Assembly (NCBI RefSeq): GCF_900078705.1 | Contig: NZ_FKIF01000009.1 | Location: forward strand, 1-64,000 | From: Bordetella ansorpii | Lineage (GTDB): Bacteria; Pseudomonadota; Gammaproteobacteria; Burkholderiales; Burkholderiaceae_B | Length of the DNA: 64,000 nt | Reading direction: 5' to 3' | Part shown: positions 56,366-63,500 of the stretch, in pieces | Numbering within the stretch: the stretch's first letter is position 1 | Layout of the letters: every line of letters starts with the position of its first letter | Position numbers and translations under genes: made by a program | The notes under the pieces: generated by a model | What the model was told of the DNA's origin: nothing | Databases searched by the model: none | The model's input: the letters and a program-made list of their open reading frames with translations, nothing else

Positions 56366-56801
56366 GGTTATGCCCTCTGCAACCTCTGGCGTGTCCGGTC
56401 GTGCAAAGCACGCGGACATGCCTGCATTGGCGCGGGCCTCGCGCCACAAGCGGCACGGCGGCGAAGCCGCTGCGTGCTGCGCCACCCCCACGTGCAGACT
56501 GGCTTTCGACGCGGCCCGGTGCCGCGTCCTTTTGTCTTGCCTTCCGCCTTTGCCCCTCGCTGGCGCTCCGGGCAGCGGCGGCCCGGCGGCGCTGCTGCGT
56601 GAGCAGCCAGCGCGCCGGCGAACGCGGCGACGGCCACAGGCCGGGCGCGTTCGAGGCAAGACGCCTGCACATGGGAAGGCTGCGCGAAGTGCAGCGCGGA
56701 TGCGCTGGCACTGCACGCGCGACGACACGCGGAGAGCCACTGGAGCGGCACGCCCGATGGCACGATGAGATGCACGGCAACGTGCAGCGAATCAGCCGCC
56801 A
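56366..56801. other. Gene-free region between traF and the relaxase gene, candidate oriT
   Basis: 436 bases, very GC-rich, with long but non-conserved open frames on both strands. It contains a small hairpin (GCTGCT / AGCAGC, 5-base loop) at 56,591-56,607 and a nearby CGCCGGCG palindrome. Position directly upstream of the relaxase gene is typical for oriT, but no nic consensus could be recognised. Confidence 0.35.
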
Positions 56802-57389
56802 TCATGGGCGTGACTCCAGCCAGACCGGATGCGCGACGCCGATCACGGCGGATGTGCTGACCGGCCCGAAATACCGGCTGTCGAACGACGCCTGGTTGGT
56901 CACACTCAAGAGGAACAGTTCGCCGGGTTCGAGGCGACGGCATTGCTGCCAGGATGGCAGCGGCCGGCCCCAGCGGTCAGCAGGCAGCACGGCGGCCGAA
57001 AGCACGCCGTCAATGCGGACAACGCGGCCAGTGATGCACACCTCCTGCGGCGCGACGGCGCCCACGCGCTTGAGCAGCGGCACGCGCGTCGGCAGGTAGC
57101 CGCGCTGCGCGGCCAGCACGGCGGCGTCTGGCGGCAGCGTGGTCAGGACGATGCTGCCCACGGACAAAGGACGTGGCAGCGAGGCGGTGCCGTGGTGCAG
57201 CGGATCGACGCGATACCAGCCGACCGCCACGCTGTCGGATGGGTTGTAGATCAGGCGCGGCAGCGGATGCACGAAGGACGCCCAGGCCAGCGCAGCGAGG
57301 CCGCAGGCGGACAGGCCCGCCAGCACGAGGCGAGCGCGCAAGCGCGAGCGAGGACGCGGCGCGGTGCTGGCAGTCGAAACGGCGGTCAT
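56802..57389 (-). CDS. traF: Conjugal transfer signal peptidase TraF (S26 family)
   Basis: Serine peptidase of 195 residues that matures, and in RP4 cyclises, the TrbC pilin. One N-terminal membrane helix (residues 20-42), catalytic Ser53 in YNPSDSVAVGWY, catalytic Lys107 in VPLLKRVGAVAPQ and the C-terminal block SRYFGPVSTSAVIGVAHPVW. Start overlaps the DUF2840 stop by four bases. Confidence 0.94.
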   Translation of the reverse strand: MTAVSTASTAPRPRSRLRARLVLAGLSACGLAALAWASFVHPLPRLIYNPSDSVAVGWYRVDPLHHGTASLPRPLSVGSIVLTTLPPDAAVLAAQRGYLPTRVPLLKRVGAVAPQEVCITGRVVRIDGVLSAAVLPADRWGRPLPSWQQCRRLEPGELFLLSVTNQASFDSRYFGPVSTSAVIGVAHPVWLESRP

Positions 57390-57919
57390 GGTAGTTCCCT
57401 CCCGATGAGCCAGGCGGCGTGCCGCTCGGCGGTGTATTCGGGCAGCGGTAAGCGCGCAGCGAGACGGTTGGCGAGCGTGCGCCAGTACGCGGGCGAGACA
57501 GCGGCGGGTGCGATACCCAGCGCTTCGATGGCGTCGATGCGCTCCAGCACGGCGCGCACTTGGTTCTCGCCCTCGGCGTGCAGCAGCAGGCGCGCGCCCG
57601 GCTGCACGCCGGGGATGCGCTGTGCCGCATCTAGTGGCGTGCAAGCCTGCATCACCATGAGCTGCCAGCGAACAGTGCCGTAGTCGTTGGCCTGCCACCG
57701 GATGCGGCACAACATGGCGCCCGGCAGGAACACGGCGCAGCGCCGCCAGCGGTCGAGCTGGTGCGTGCGCGCAGGTTCGCCGAAGCGCAGGTAGAGCTTG
57801 AAGCGCGGTTCGATGTAGGCCAGCGCCACGCGCGTCAGCGGCGCGCTGGCAAGCTGGCCGGAAGGTGCTGCGAGCGCAGCCGTGGCCGCGCCAGAGGCAG
57901 GCGAAGCGGATGCGGTCAT
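57386..57919 (-). CDS. DUF2840 family protein
   Basis: A 177-residue protein with the DUF2840 features RVALAYIEPRFKLYLRFGEP, RWRRCAVFLPGAMLCRIRWQ and YWRTLANRLAARLPLPEYTA. Genes of this family are found only beside traF and parA in ICEs like this one. It overlaps both neighbours by four bases, so is tightly co-expressed with traF; role in transfer not known. Confidence 0.9.
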   Translation of the reverse strand: MTASASPASGAATAALAAPSGQLASAPLTRVALAYIEPRFKLYLRFGEPARTHQLDRWRRCAVFLPGAMLCRIRWQANDYGTVRWQLMVMQACTPLDAAQRIPGVQPGARLLLHAEGENQVRAVLERIDAIEALGIAPAAVSPAYWRTLANRLAARLPLPEYTAERHAAWLIGRELP

Positions 57920-58188
57920 GGGGTGTTCTCCCTGCGGTGCTCTGGAAACTCCCGTTCCAGCAGGCCGCGCAGCAGGTCGGCCACGGTCACGCCCTGCGTG
58001 AAGGCCGATACCTTGATGCGCGCCCGCATCGCGGGCGTGATGTCGAGGGTCAGACGGGCGGTGTAGAGGTCGCCCTTGTTAAGCGCATCGGCATCGCCCT
58101 GGCGAATCCACGCCTCGGCGTGCGGATTAGCCGGTGGACGCGCGCCGATGCCGACGCGCTTTGCGCGAGGTGGCGGCTTCGCTGTCAT
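57916..58188 (-). CDS. Ribbon-helix-helix-like partition partner protein
   Basis: A 90-residue protein with a basic N-terminus (MTAKPPPRAKRVGIGARPPA) and an RHH-like C-terminal half (LTLDITPAMRARIKVSAFTQ, then VADLLRGLLEREFPE). It overlaps parA by four bases, the place where ParG/Omega-type partners of small ParA proteins are found. It may bind the AAGTTAG repeats upstream of parA. The assignment as partition partner is inference from position and fold. Confidence 0.65.
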   Translation of the reverse strand: MTAKPPPRAKRVGIGARPPANPHAEAWIRQGDADALNKGDLYTARLTLDITPAMRARIKVSAFTQGVTVADLLRGLLEREFPEHRRENTP

Positions 58189-58823
58189 GTCGGCCACCGC
58201 AGCAGTTCGTCCACCAGCGCAGTGATTTCGCGCGCGGCGGCGCTGTCCGGCGCCGTCTCGCGTGCAAGCCGGCCAGCGGCCACGCTGTCGGCGAACACGA
58301 TGCGCTGATGCACTTCCGCGCGCAGCGCAGGAAGCGGCTGGTCGGCCAGCGCCTGGCGCGCTTCGCGCCCGATCACGGTGGTACTGACGCGCCGGTTGAT
58401 GACGAAGGCCGCGCGCAGCGCGGGCCGAAACACCTGCGCTTCGCGGATCAGCGCCACCATCTCGGCGCTGGCCCACAGGTCGTAGGGACTGGGCTGCACC
58501 GGGATCAGCACGCGCTCGGCCGCCAGAAGCGCGGAGCGCGCCAGCGCCGCGATGCGCGGCGGGCCGTCGATGACGACGTGATCGGCCCGCTTGGCGAGTT
58601 CTGGCGCCTCTTGGTGCAGCGTTTCGCGTGCGAGGCCCACGGCGCTGAACAGCCGCGGCAAGCCTTGTTGGCTTCTGCGCTGTGTCCAGTCCAGCGATGA
58701 ACCCTGCGGGTCGGCGTCCAGCAGGACGACGTGCTGGCCGCGCATCGCCAGCTCGCCGGCGATGTGCGTGGCGAGCGTGGTCTTGCCCACGCCGCCTTTC
58801 TGGTTGAGCAGAGCGACGATCAT
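58185..58823 (-). CDS. parA: ParA-family partition ATPase
   Basis: Deviant-Walker ATPase of 212 residues: NQKGGVGKTTLATH at 7-20 (KGGVGKTT motif) and VLLDADPQGSSLDW and VVIDGPPRIAAL for switch regions. It lacks an N-terminal HTH, so it belongs to the small ParA (type Ib) group, which uses a separate small DNA-binding partner. Probably maintains the excised ICE during division. Confidence 0.93.
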   Translation of the reverse strand: MIVALLNQKGGVGKTTLATHIAGELAMRGQHVVLLDADPQGSSLDWTQRRSQQGLPRLFSAVGLARETLHQEAPELAKRADHVVIDGPPRIAALARSALLAAERVLIPVQPSPYDLWASAEMVALIREAQVFRPALRAAFVINRRVSTTVIGREARQALADQPLPALRAEVHQRIVFADSVAAGRLARETAPDSAAAREITALVDELLRWPT

Positions 58824-58913
58824 GGCGCGGCCCTCCGTGTTGGAAAGCCGGGCTTTGGCTGCTGCGCTTGTGGCCGCGTGGTGGTTGTCCACCGCAACGG
58901 CGTTTCTCTACTA

Positions 58914-58943
58914 AAAGTTAGAGAAATTAAGTTAGGGAAGTTA
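58914..58943. repeat. Three AAGTTAG repeats upstream of parA
   Basis: AAGTTAG occurs at 58,914-58,920, 58,928-58,934 and 58,937-58,943, in the same orientation, about 90-120 bases before the parA start, in a locally AT-rich stretch. Arrays of short repeats like this are bound by RHH partners of small ParA proteins as operator and centromere. Confidence 0.6.
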
Positions 58944-58988
58944 GAGGGCGAACAAACCCAATGCTGGCGCGGGTTTGCGGCCGATCGG

Positions 58989-59054
58989 CACGCCTGATAG
59001 CACGATAGTCCCACGCCTGATAGCACGATACCCCGCACGCCTGATAGCACGACA
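58989..59054. repeat. Three 19-bp iterons between parA and repA (candidate replication origin)
   Basis: CACGCCTGATAGCACGATA occurs at 58,989-59,007 and 59,012-59,030, and with one change (GACA for GATA) at 59,036-59,054. Spacing is 23 and 24 bases, about two helical turns. CCATCCACA at 59,055-59,063 matches 7 of 9 positions of a DnaA box right after the third copy. The array adjoins the 3' end of repA, as expected for an iteron-controlled origin. Confidence 0.75.
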
Positions 59055-59076
59055 CCATCCACAGGCTTTCCCGGAG

Positions 59077-59934
59077 TTATCCCCGTGCCGTCTGCGGCAC
59101 GGGCCGGAAGGTCAGCAGCTCCATGCCGTTGTCCGGCATCCGCTCGATGCCCAGGACGTAGCCGGGCAGCGATTGCCGCGCGACCAGCGCGCGCAGGTCG
59201 CAGGCGAAGTCGTAGGGCTTGGCGGTGCTGCCGGATTTCTGGTGCAGGTAGCGAAAGTCGAACTGCCAGCCGTATGCCTGCTTGCCGCCGTGCTTGCGCA
59301 CCAGGCGGTACAGCCACCGCTCGATTCCTCCAGTGAGCCGGAAGTACGCCGGGTCGATGGTCAGCACCAGGGCGGCGTCGAGCACGCCCGCATAGAACCA
59401 GTCCGGCAGGATCAGCTCGATGCACAGCGGCGTGCCGCTGGCATCGGCCAGTTCCTTCCATTCGTTGATCCACGAGAAGCGATGCAAGCGCCTTCCAGTG
59501 GTTTCTCGGATGGACGTGGCCACCGTGGTCGATTGCAGCCGGTCGAGCGCGGCCTTGAGGCGCTGGTAGTCGCGCAGCGACTTGCCGCGTCCAATGAAGC
59601 GCAGGATCTCGTAGGGCGTGGCGCGCATCAGCCGCGACGGGCGCAGGCCCGCGTCCTTCGCCTCCACGATCTGCGAAGCTGCCCATATCAGCACGTCCGC
59701 ATCCCAAATCGTGGCGATGCCGTGCTCCTGCGTGCCCTCCACGCGGATAGTCACGTTGCCCGCGCGGAAGTCGATGGGCTTGACCCGCTTGGACTTGGCG
59801 AGCGAGAAGAACGGATAGGCCATCAAATCCTGGCTGTCGCGCGGTGCCATGTCGCCGGGCAAGGCGCGGAACAGGTCGAGCTGTTCGCGCTCCTGCAACG
59901 GCCGCTGCCGCATGGGCAGCGCGGTGCTGGACAT
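59077..59934 (-). CDS. repA: RepA-like replication initiator
   Basis: Replication initiator protein A family (PF10134-like), 285 residues, found on broad-host-range plasmids and in Tn4371-type ICEs. Conserved blocks: LMAYPFFSLAKSKRVKPIDF, ATIWDADVLIWAASQIVEAK, then GGIERWLYRLVRKHGGKQAY. The stop lies 23 bases from the third iteron. Suggests that the circular form can replicate. Confidence 0.92.
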   Translation of the reverse strand: MSSTALPMRQRPLQEREQLDLFRALPGDMAPRDSQDLMAYPFFSLAKSKRVKPIDFRAGNVTIRVEGTQEHGIATIWDADVLIWAASQIVEAKDAGLRPSRLMRATPYEILRFIGRGKSLRDYQRLKAALDRLQSTTVATSIRETTGRRLHRFSWINEWKELADASGTPLCIELILPDWFYAGVLDAALVLTIDPAYFRLTGGIERWLYRLVRKHGGKQAYGWQFDFRYLHQKSGSTAKPYDFACDLRALVARQSLPGYVLGIERMPDNGMELLTFRPVPQTARG

Positions 59935-59960
59935 GGCGATGGCCTGCCGCGCGCCGCCGA

Positions 59961-60242
59961 TCAGCGCGCACGGCTGTCGGCCGAGTGGTGCTCGGCATAT
60001 TCGGGATCGGAAGTCGTCTCGAAGCTGCGGTCGGCGGCCCAGGCATCGAGGTCGGCCACGGCGTACATGACACGCCGGCCGAACTTGCGAAAGCGCGGGC
60101 CACCGCCGATCACACGCTGCTTTTCCAGCGTGCGCGGCGACAGGCGCAGGTACTCGGCGGCTTCGTCGTTGGTGAGATAACGCTGCGGCTGCGCGGCAGC
60201 AGTCGAGACAGTGGCGGCAGGCCGCAAGGGAGCGGGACGCAT
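59961..60242 (-). CDS. AlpA/excisionase-like helix-turn-helix protein
   Basis: A 93-residue DNA-binding protein with a MerR-like HTH_17 fold: RYLTNDEAAEYLRLSPRTLE, then GGGPRFRKFGRRVMYAVADL. ATG 60,242 is preceded by GGAGG at 8 bases; an earlier in-frame ATG at 60,278 lacks one. Small proteins of this type act as excisionase or as activators of replication genes in ICEs; here it is 26 bases upstream of repA, so probably co-transcribed with it. Confidence 0.88.
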   Translation of the reverse strand: MRPAPLRPAATVSTAAAQPQRYLTNDEAAEYLRLSPRTLEKQRVIGGGPRFRKFGRRVMYAVADLDAWAADRSFETTSDPEYAEHHSADSRAR

Positions 60243-60325
60243 GATGTGAACCTCCATCGGTTGAAAACGCCCGGCCACACAGCGCGACCGGATGGAGGCA
60301 GTCTCAGAAAACCAAGCTGTCCTGC

Positions 60326-61087
60326 TCAGGGCCGTTTTGCGTCGTCCTCAAAACGACCCTTCTCAAGCGGCGGAAGCTGTGCTAGGCGGCGATAGCCGCC
60401 GCGCATCAGCGCGTCGCCGCGCCGTACCAGGCGGCGCACCTTGGAGCGCAGGCCGCCGTCGCTGTACCAATCGGCCACGGCGTCGGCACCGAACAACCCT
60501 TCGCCCACATCGCGCAAGGACGCGCCCGCAAGAATCGCGTCGAGCGCCTGCAAGGTGTGCAGCTCCAGCAGCGCGGCGGATGTGGGCCGGGGTTTGACGA
60601 CAGCGAGGCCCACGCTGGACGGCTGGTTGCGCGCAGCCGCGACAGCGCTGCCGCGGTGGGCATAGGCGACAGCCATGCCGTCTTCCAGGCCGGGCGCGAG
60701 CGCGAAGCGCAGGCAATGGCCTGGGCTGCGTGCGATCAGCGCCAGCCCTTTGCCGTCGTGGAGCAGGTGCTTGTGGCCAGGGATACGCCAGAACGCGAAG
60801 GCGGTGGCGTCCTCCGGCGGATCGGCGTCGGGGTAGAGCTGCACCACGGCCGCATGACCAGGCAGCCAAGCGGGATGCGCGTCACGCGCATCCAAGGCCG
60901 GGTCTTCCAGCAGGCGCAAGCCCCAGCGATGCGCTGCTTCAGGCCGGCGATGACGGCGCAGCCAGTCGAGCCGGTAGTCGGGATGCCTGCGCAGATATTC
61001 CCAAGCGAGCGAGAGCGCATCCAGCCACAAAACATAGAGGTATGCCGCAGTTGGATACCAATGCGCGAAGTGATGAAGATTGACCAT
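60326..61087 (-). CDS. DUF2285 domain protein (putative transcriptional regulator)
   Basis: A 253-residue protein. The N-terminal part WYPTAAYLYVLWLDALSLAWEYLRRHPDYR is a family domain of its own and the C-terminal DUF2285 region begins near RPTSAALLELHTLQALDAIL. DUF2285 proteins are regular members of Tn4371-like ICE cores and are assumed to regulate excision and transfer. Followed by the AlpA-like gene 83 bases on. Confidence 0.9.
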   Translation of the reverse strand: MVNLHHFAHWYPTAAYLYVLWLDALSLAWEYLRRHPDYRLDWLRRHRRPEAAHRWGLRLLEDPALDARDAHPAWLPGHAAVVQLYPDADPPEDATAFAFWRIPGHKHLLHDGKGLALIARSPGHCLRFALAPGLEDGMAVAYAHRGSAVAAARNQPSSVGLAVVKPRPTSAALLELHTLQALDAILAGASLRDVGEGLFGADAVADWYSDGGLRSKVRRLVRRGDALMRGGYRRLAQLPPLEKGRFEDDAKRP

Positions 61088-61394
61088 GACGCCTCCTCCT
61101 GCGAACAGGACTCGCCGCCACGGAAGAACTACGCGCTACATCGCCCTCGTCGGAACGTCATGGGTTAGAAAGGTGGATGGGGCTGTCAAGACTGATTGGC
61201 TCCGATGCGTTGCGGTATTCGTCTCAATGCTGCGGCGGCAGCGCCCGAAAGGGGGCACTGCACAAGTCAGCCTGCCGCAGCCCGCGCCAGGCATCCTGTC
61301 TATTTGGGTCAGACTGGTGGGGCTACGCCGCAAGAATGTGGATTGAGACTTACCCGGTATGACACCAGACTGAAAAAGTCACAGTAGGACGTAT
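61088..61394. other. Gene-free stretch between DUF2285 and DUF2958 genes
   Basis: About 307 bases. Open frames here show no conserved character. Presumably contains the promoter of the DUF2285-AlpA-RepA-ParA operon; no clear -35/-10 pair stands out. Confidence 0.4.
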
Positions 61395-61745
61395 TCAGTC
61401 CGGGATCGCTCCGTCGCGCTCGGCCAGCCGGGTGTATTCCGACAACGTGCGTGTGGGACGGAAGTAGAGGTCGCGCATCACGGGCTGCTGGTGCGGCCCG
61501 ACGATGCCGGCCAGATCGGACAGCTTGACGGTGCCCTGGGCCGGCATCCCGATCCCCAAGTCGATGAGGCCCCAGGCGGTGTCGCCATCGGCTGGGTCGA
61601 GCGCAGCCAGCAGCCAGGTCACGTGCGCGTCCGGCGTGAACAGCCGCACCACGGGCACCGGGTCGATGGCTCGGCCAGCGGCACGGGCCTCGCCGTTGGC
61701 GAGCAGTTGCGCGCGCTCCGGGGCGGTGGCGAGTGGCAGGGGCAT
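61395..61745 (-). CDS. DUF2958 family protein
   Basis: A 116-residue protein with the DUF2958 features VVRLFTPDAHVTWLLAALDP, DTAWGLIDLGIGMPAQGTV and MRDLYFRPTRTLSEYTRLAE. It is common in ICE and plasmid cores; function unknown. The start at ATG 61,745 is where family similarity begins; the open frame further upstream is a shadow. Divergent from the XRE gene across a 243-base regulatory gap. Confidence 0.88.
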   Translation of the reverse strand: MPLPLATAPERAQLLANGEARAAGRAIDPVPVVRLFTPDAHVTWLLAALDPADGDTAWGLIDLGIGMPAQGTVKLSDLAGIVGPHQQPVMRDLYFRPTRTLSEYTRLAERDGAIPD

Positions 61746-61922
61746 GGTCGGCAATCCCACAAATCCAATGATGCACGAATGCGGTTGCACGCCAAAGCGC
61801 AGAGCCGCGAAACCGGATTTGCGCCTTGGTGCGCAAGCACCGATGCGCTTGCGTGGCTTTGCCGGAATCCGCCGATGCAGATTTCCGTAAAGACACAAAC
61901 ACTGATAACAACGCCAAATGAA

Positions 61923-61952
61923 CACTATAGATTGTAGTCCTATAGGGCGCAA
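61923..61952. promoter_or_regulatory. Operator/promoter region between DUF2958 and the XRE gene
   Basis: The palindrome CTATAG occurs at 61,925-61,930 and 61,940-61,945, centred 54 bases before the XRE start. On the minus strand TTGCGC (61,952-61,947) and TATAGT (61,929-61,924) are 17 bases apart, a reasonable sigma70 promoter toward DUF2958 that the CTATAG pair overlaps. A further inverted pair TGGTTT/AAACCA is at 61,966-61,985. Confidence 0.5.
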
Positions 61953-61988
61953 TGGGATGTCATCTTGGTTTTTCAAGGGAAACCATAG

Positions 61989-62294
61989 GTGGCGGCTGGG
62001 AACTCATTGGCGAAGGCGTTGAAGACAGTTAGAAAGGCGCGTGGCTTGAGTCAGGAAGCCTTCTCTGACGTGTCCAGTCGCACCTATATGAGCACCCTCG
62101 AACGCGACCTCAAAAGCCCGACCCTGCATAAGCTGGCCGAGCTGTGCGAGGTGATGGACATCCACCCGCTCACGCTGCTGACGCTGGCCTATGCGGGCGA
62201 CAGCCCGCACAAGGCCGACGAGCTGCTGGTGCAGGTGCGCCGGGAGCTGGAGGCGGTGTTGAAGGAACGCGACGCGGCGAAGCCGCGCGCGTGA
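61989..62294 (+). CDS. XRE-family transcriptional regulator
   Basis: A 101-residue helix-turn-helix protein with SLAKALKTVRKARGLSQEAF and SSRTYMSTLERDLKSPTLHK, the Cro/C1-type DNA-binding core, and a C-terminal helix rich in Glu/Arg. GTG start at 61,989. It is the only rightward gene among the ICE regulators here and resembles small controller proteins that repress their own promoter; the CTATAG pair upstream is a candidate site. Confidence 0.9.
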   Translation: MAAGNSLAKALKTVRKARGLSQEAFSDVSSRTYMSTLERDLKSPTLHKLAELCEVMDIHPLTLLTLAYAGDSPHKADELLVQVRRELEAVLKERDAAKPRA

Positions 62295-62303
62295 CGTGGT
62301 GAT

Positions 62304-62352
62304 GTGCTGCGAACAAGCAGCACAGCGCCCCGCCGCGATGGGCGGGGCGCTG
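62304..62352. terminator. Two adjacent hairpins between convergent XRE and DUF736 genes
   Basis: First stem GTGCTGC/GCAGCAC at 62,304-62,323; second stem CAGCGCCCCGCC/GGCGGGGCGCTG (12 bp, 6-base loop) at 62,323-62,352. They occupy the whole gap between the two stops. The second 30-bp unit recurs in inverted orientation at 63,217-63,246. Confidence 0.65.
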
Positions 62353-62358
62353 CGGCGG

Positions 62359-62673
62359 TCACGCCGCCTGGGGCTTGGTGCGCGACCAGATCAGGTCGTG
62401 CGTGCCGTCCTCGCCTTCGATCAGGCGGGCATAGATCGGAGCCGGGAACGAAGGATCGTCGAGGGTCACGGACTTGTATTCCCGCCCGGCCTCGCTGGTC
62501 TTGTTCCACGCCGCGCCGATGTCGTGGCCTGCGGCCTGGAGACGGAAGTCGGGGGCGTTCTCGCTGCTGCCCTTGTCGTTGGGAAGCAGCTTGACCTTGA
62601 CGTTGAGCGTCAGGGTGCGAAGCGTGCCGGTGAAGCCGTCTTTGTCTGCGGTGAAGGTGCCGATGTTGGCCAT
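62359..62673 (-). CDS. DUF736 family protein
   Basis: A 104-residue protein, [20 protein letters not shown], with [20 protein letters not shown] and [20 protein letters not shown], all hallmarks of DUF736. AAAGGAGC lies 8 bases before the ATG. DUF736 genes are widespread in proteobacterial ICEs and plasmids; function unknown, small single-stranded-DNA-related roles have been suggested only by context. Confidence 0.92.
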   Translation of the reverse strand: MANIGTFTADKDGFTGTLRTLTLNVKVKLLPNDKGSSENAPDFRLQAAGHDIGAAWNKTSEAGREYKSVTLDDPSFPAPIYARLIEGEDGTHDLIWSRTKPQAA

Positions 62674-63500
62674 GATGTTTGCTCCTTTCGGTTGAACAAG
62701 GTTCGCGCCCATCGCGTCCTTGTTGTGATCCGGCCGGCGGGGGACGGGCTGGCTGCACCGCTTGCGGTCGAAACGCAGTGGAGAGCCGGGAGGCGAAAAG
62801 AATTTGCTGCGCGAGGAAGCCGCCGAACGCAGTGACGAAGGCGGGGAAATTGTTTTCGCCGGACGGTTGCAGCCATGAAGCCCGAGGCGCAGCCGCGCCA
62901 CCGCCAGGATTCACAACGAGACAAGGACGCCTTGGGCCGGACCGCTCCGAAAGGAGATGGGGCCGGCTCGGCATCCCCGCACGAAGGCTTCTCCGGCTCG
63001 CCCACTGACGCGGGCCAGGTCAACCACCCGACGACAGGCGAGAACGCCCCCGCCGCACCTTGCGGCGCCGCTCTTGAGGCGTGGCGTGGAAGCTCCATAG
63101 CGATGCCGGGCGGGTTGTCCGTGAACCGTCCTTCGTGACGTGATGGGCAGGAACCGCCAGCGTTGAGGACGGCACGCACCTGCACAACCTGCCGCAGCGA
63201 GCGCCAGCGTGTTCGCCAGCGCCCCGCCCATCGCGGCGGGGCGCTGGCCGGGCCGATCCGGCGCAGCCGGTTCGGCGTCATCGAGGGGCGCCAAGCATCG
63301 CGCGGCGGGGATAGCCCGCAGGACTTTCCCCTGGAGGCAAGCGAAGCACGCAGCGCCGCAGGCGCGAAGGCGTGAGGGATTGAAGCCGAATGGCCGTGAC
63401 GGCAAAGGCGGCACGGGGCGCAGCCCGAAAGCCCGGCGGCGCAGTGCGCCGACACGCCCAGGCCGTTCTATATTTTCAGGAAGCAATCGAAGACAAGCCC
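62674..63500. other. 827-bp gene-free, GC-rich region
   Basis: No frame here has convincing coding character; the 87-codon plus-strand frame at 62,875-63,138 is Gly/Pro/Ser-rich and unmatched. It contains the inverted copy of the 30-bp hairpin unit and an AT-rich TTCTATATTTTCAGGAAG just before the acetyltransferase gene that may include its promoter. Confidence 0.45.
63217..63246. repeat. 30-bp hairpin unit, exact inverted copy of 62,323-62,352
   Basis: CAGCGCCCCGCC/GGCGGGGCGCTG with loop CATCGC, which is the reverse complement of the loop GCGATG in the first copy, so the whole 30-base unit is an exact inverted repeat about 0.9 kb away. Flanking bases are not shared. Confidence 0.65.

Noticed and set aside
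54434-56602. 722-codon plus-strand frame opposite the relaxase gene
   Set aside because: Mirror of the relaxase coding strand; the relaxase has a catalytic motif and family architecture, this has none.
56368-56943. 191-codon minus-strand frame spanning the traF-relaxase gap
   Set aside because: It overlaps the traF end in another frame and is Arg/Ala/Pro-rich with no recognisable domain.
62875-63138. 87-codon plus-strand frame in the DUF736-GNAT gap
   Set aside because: Low-complexity Gly/Pro/Ser/Ala composition and no ribosome-binding site; typical of non-coding GC-rich DNA.
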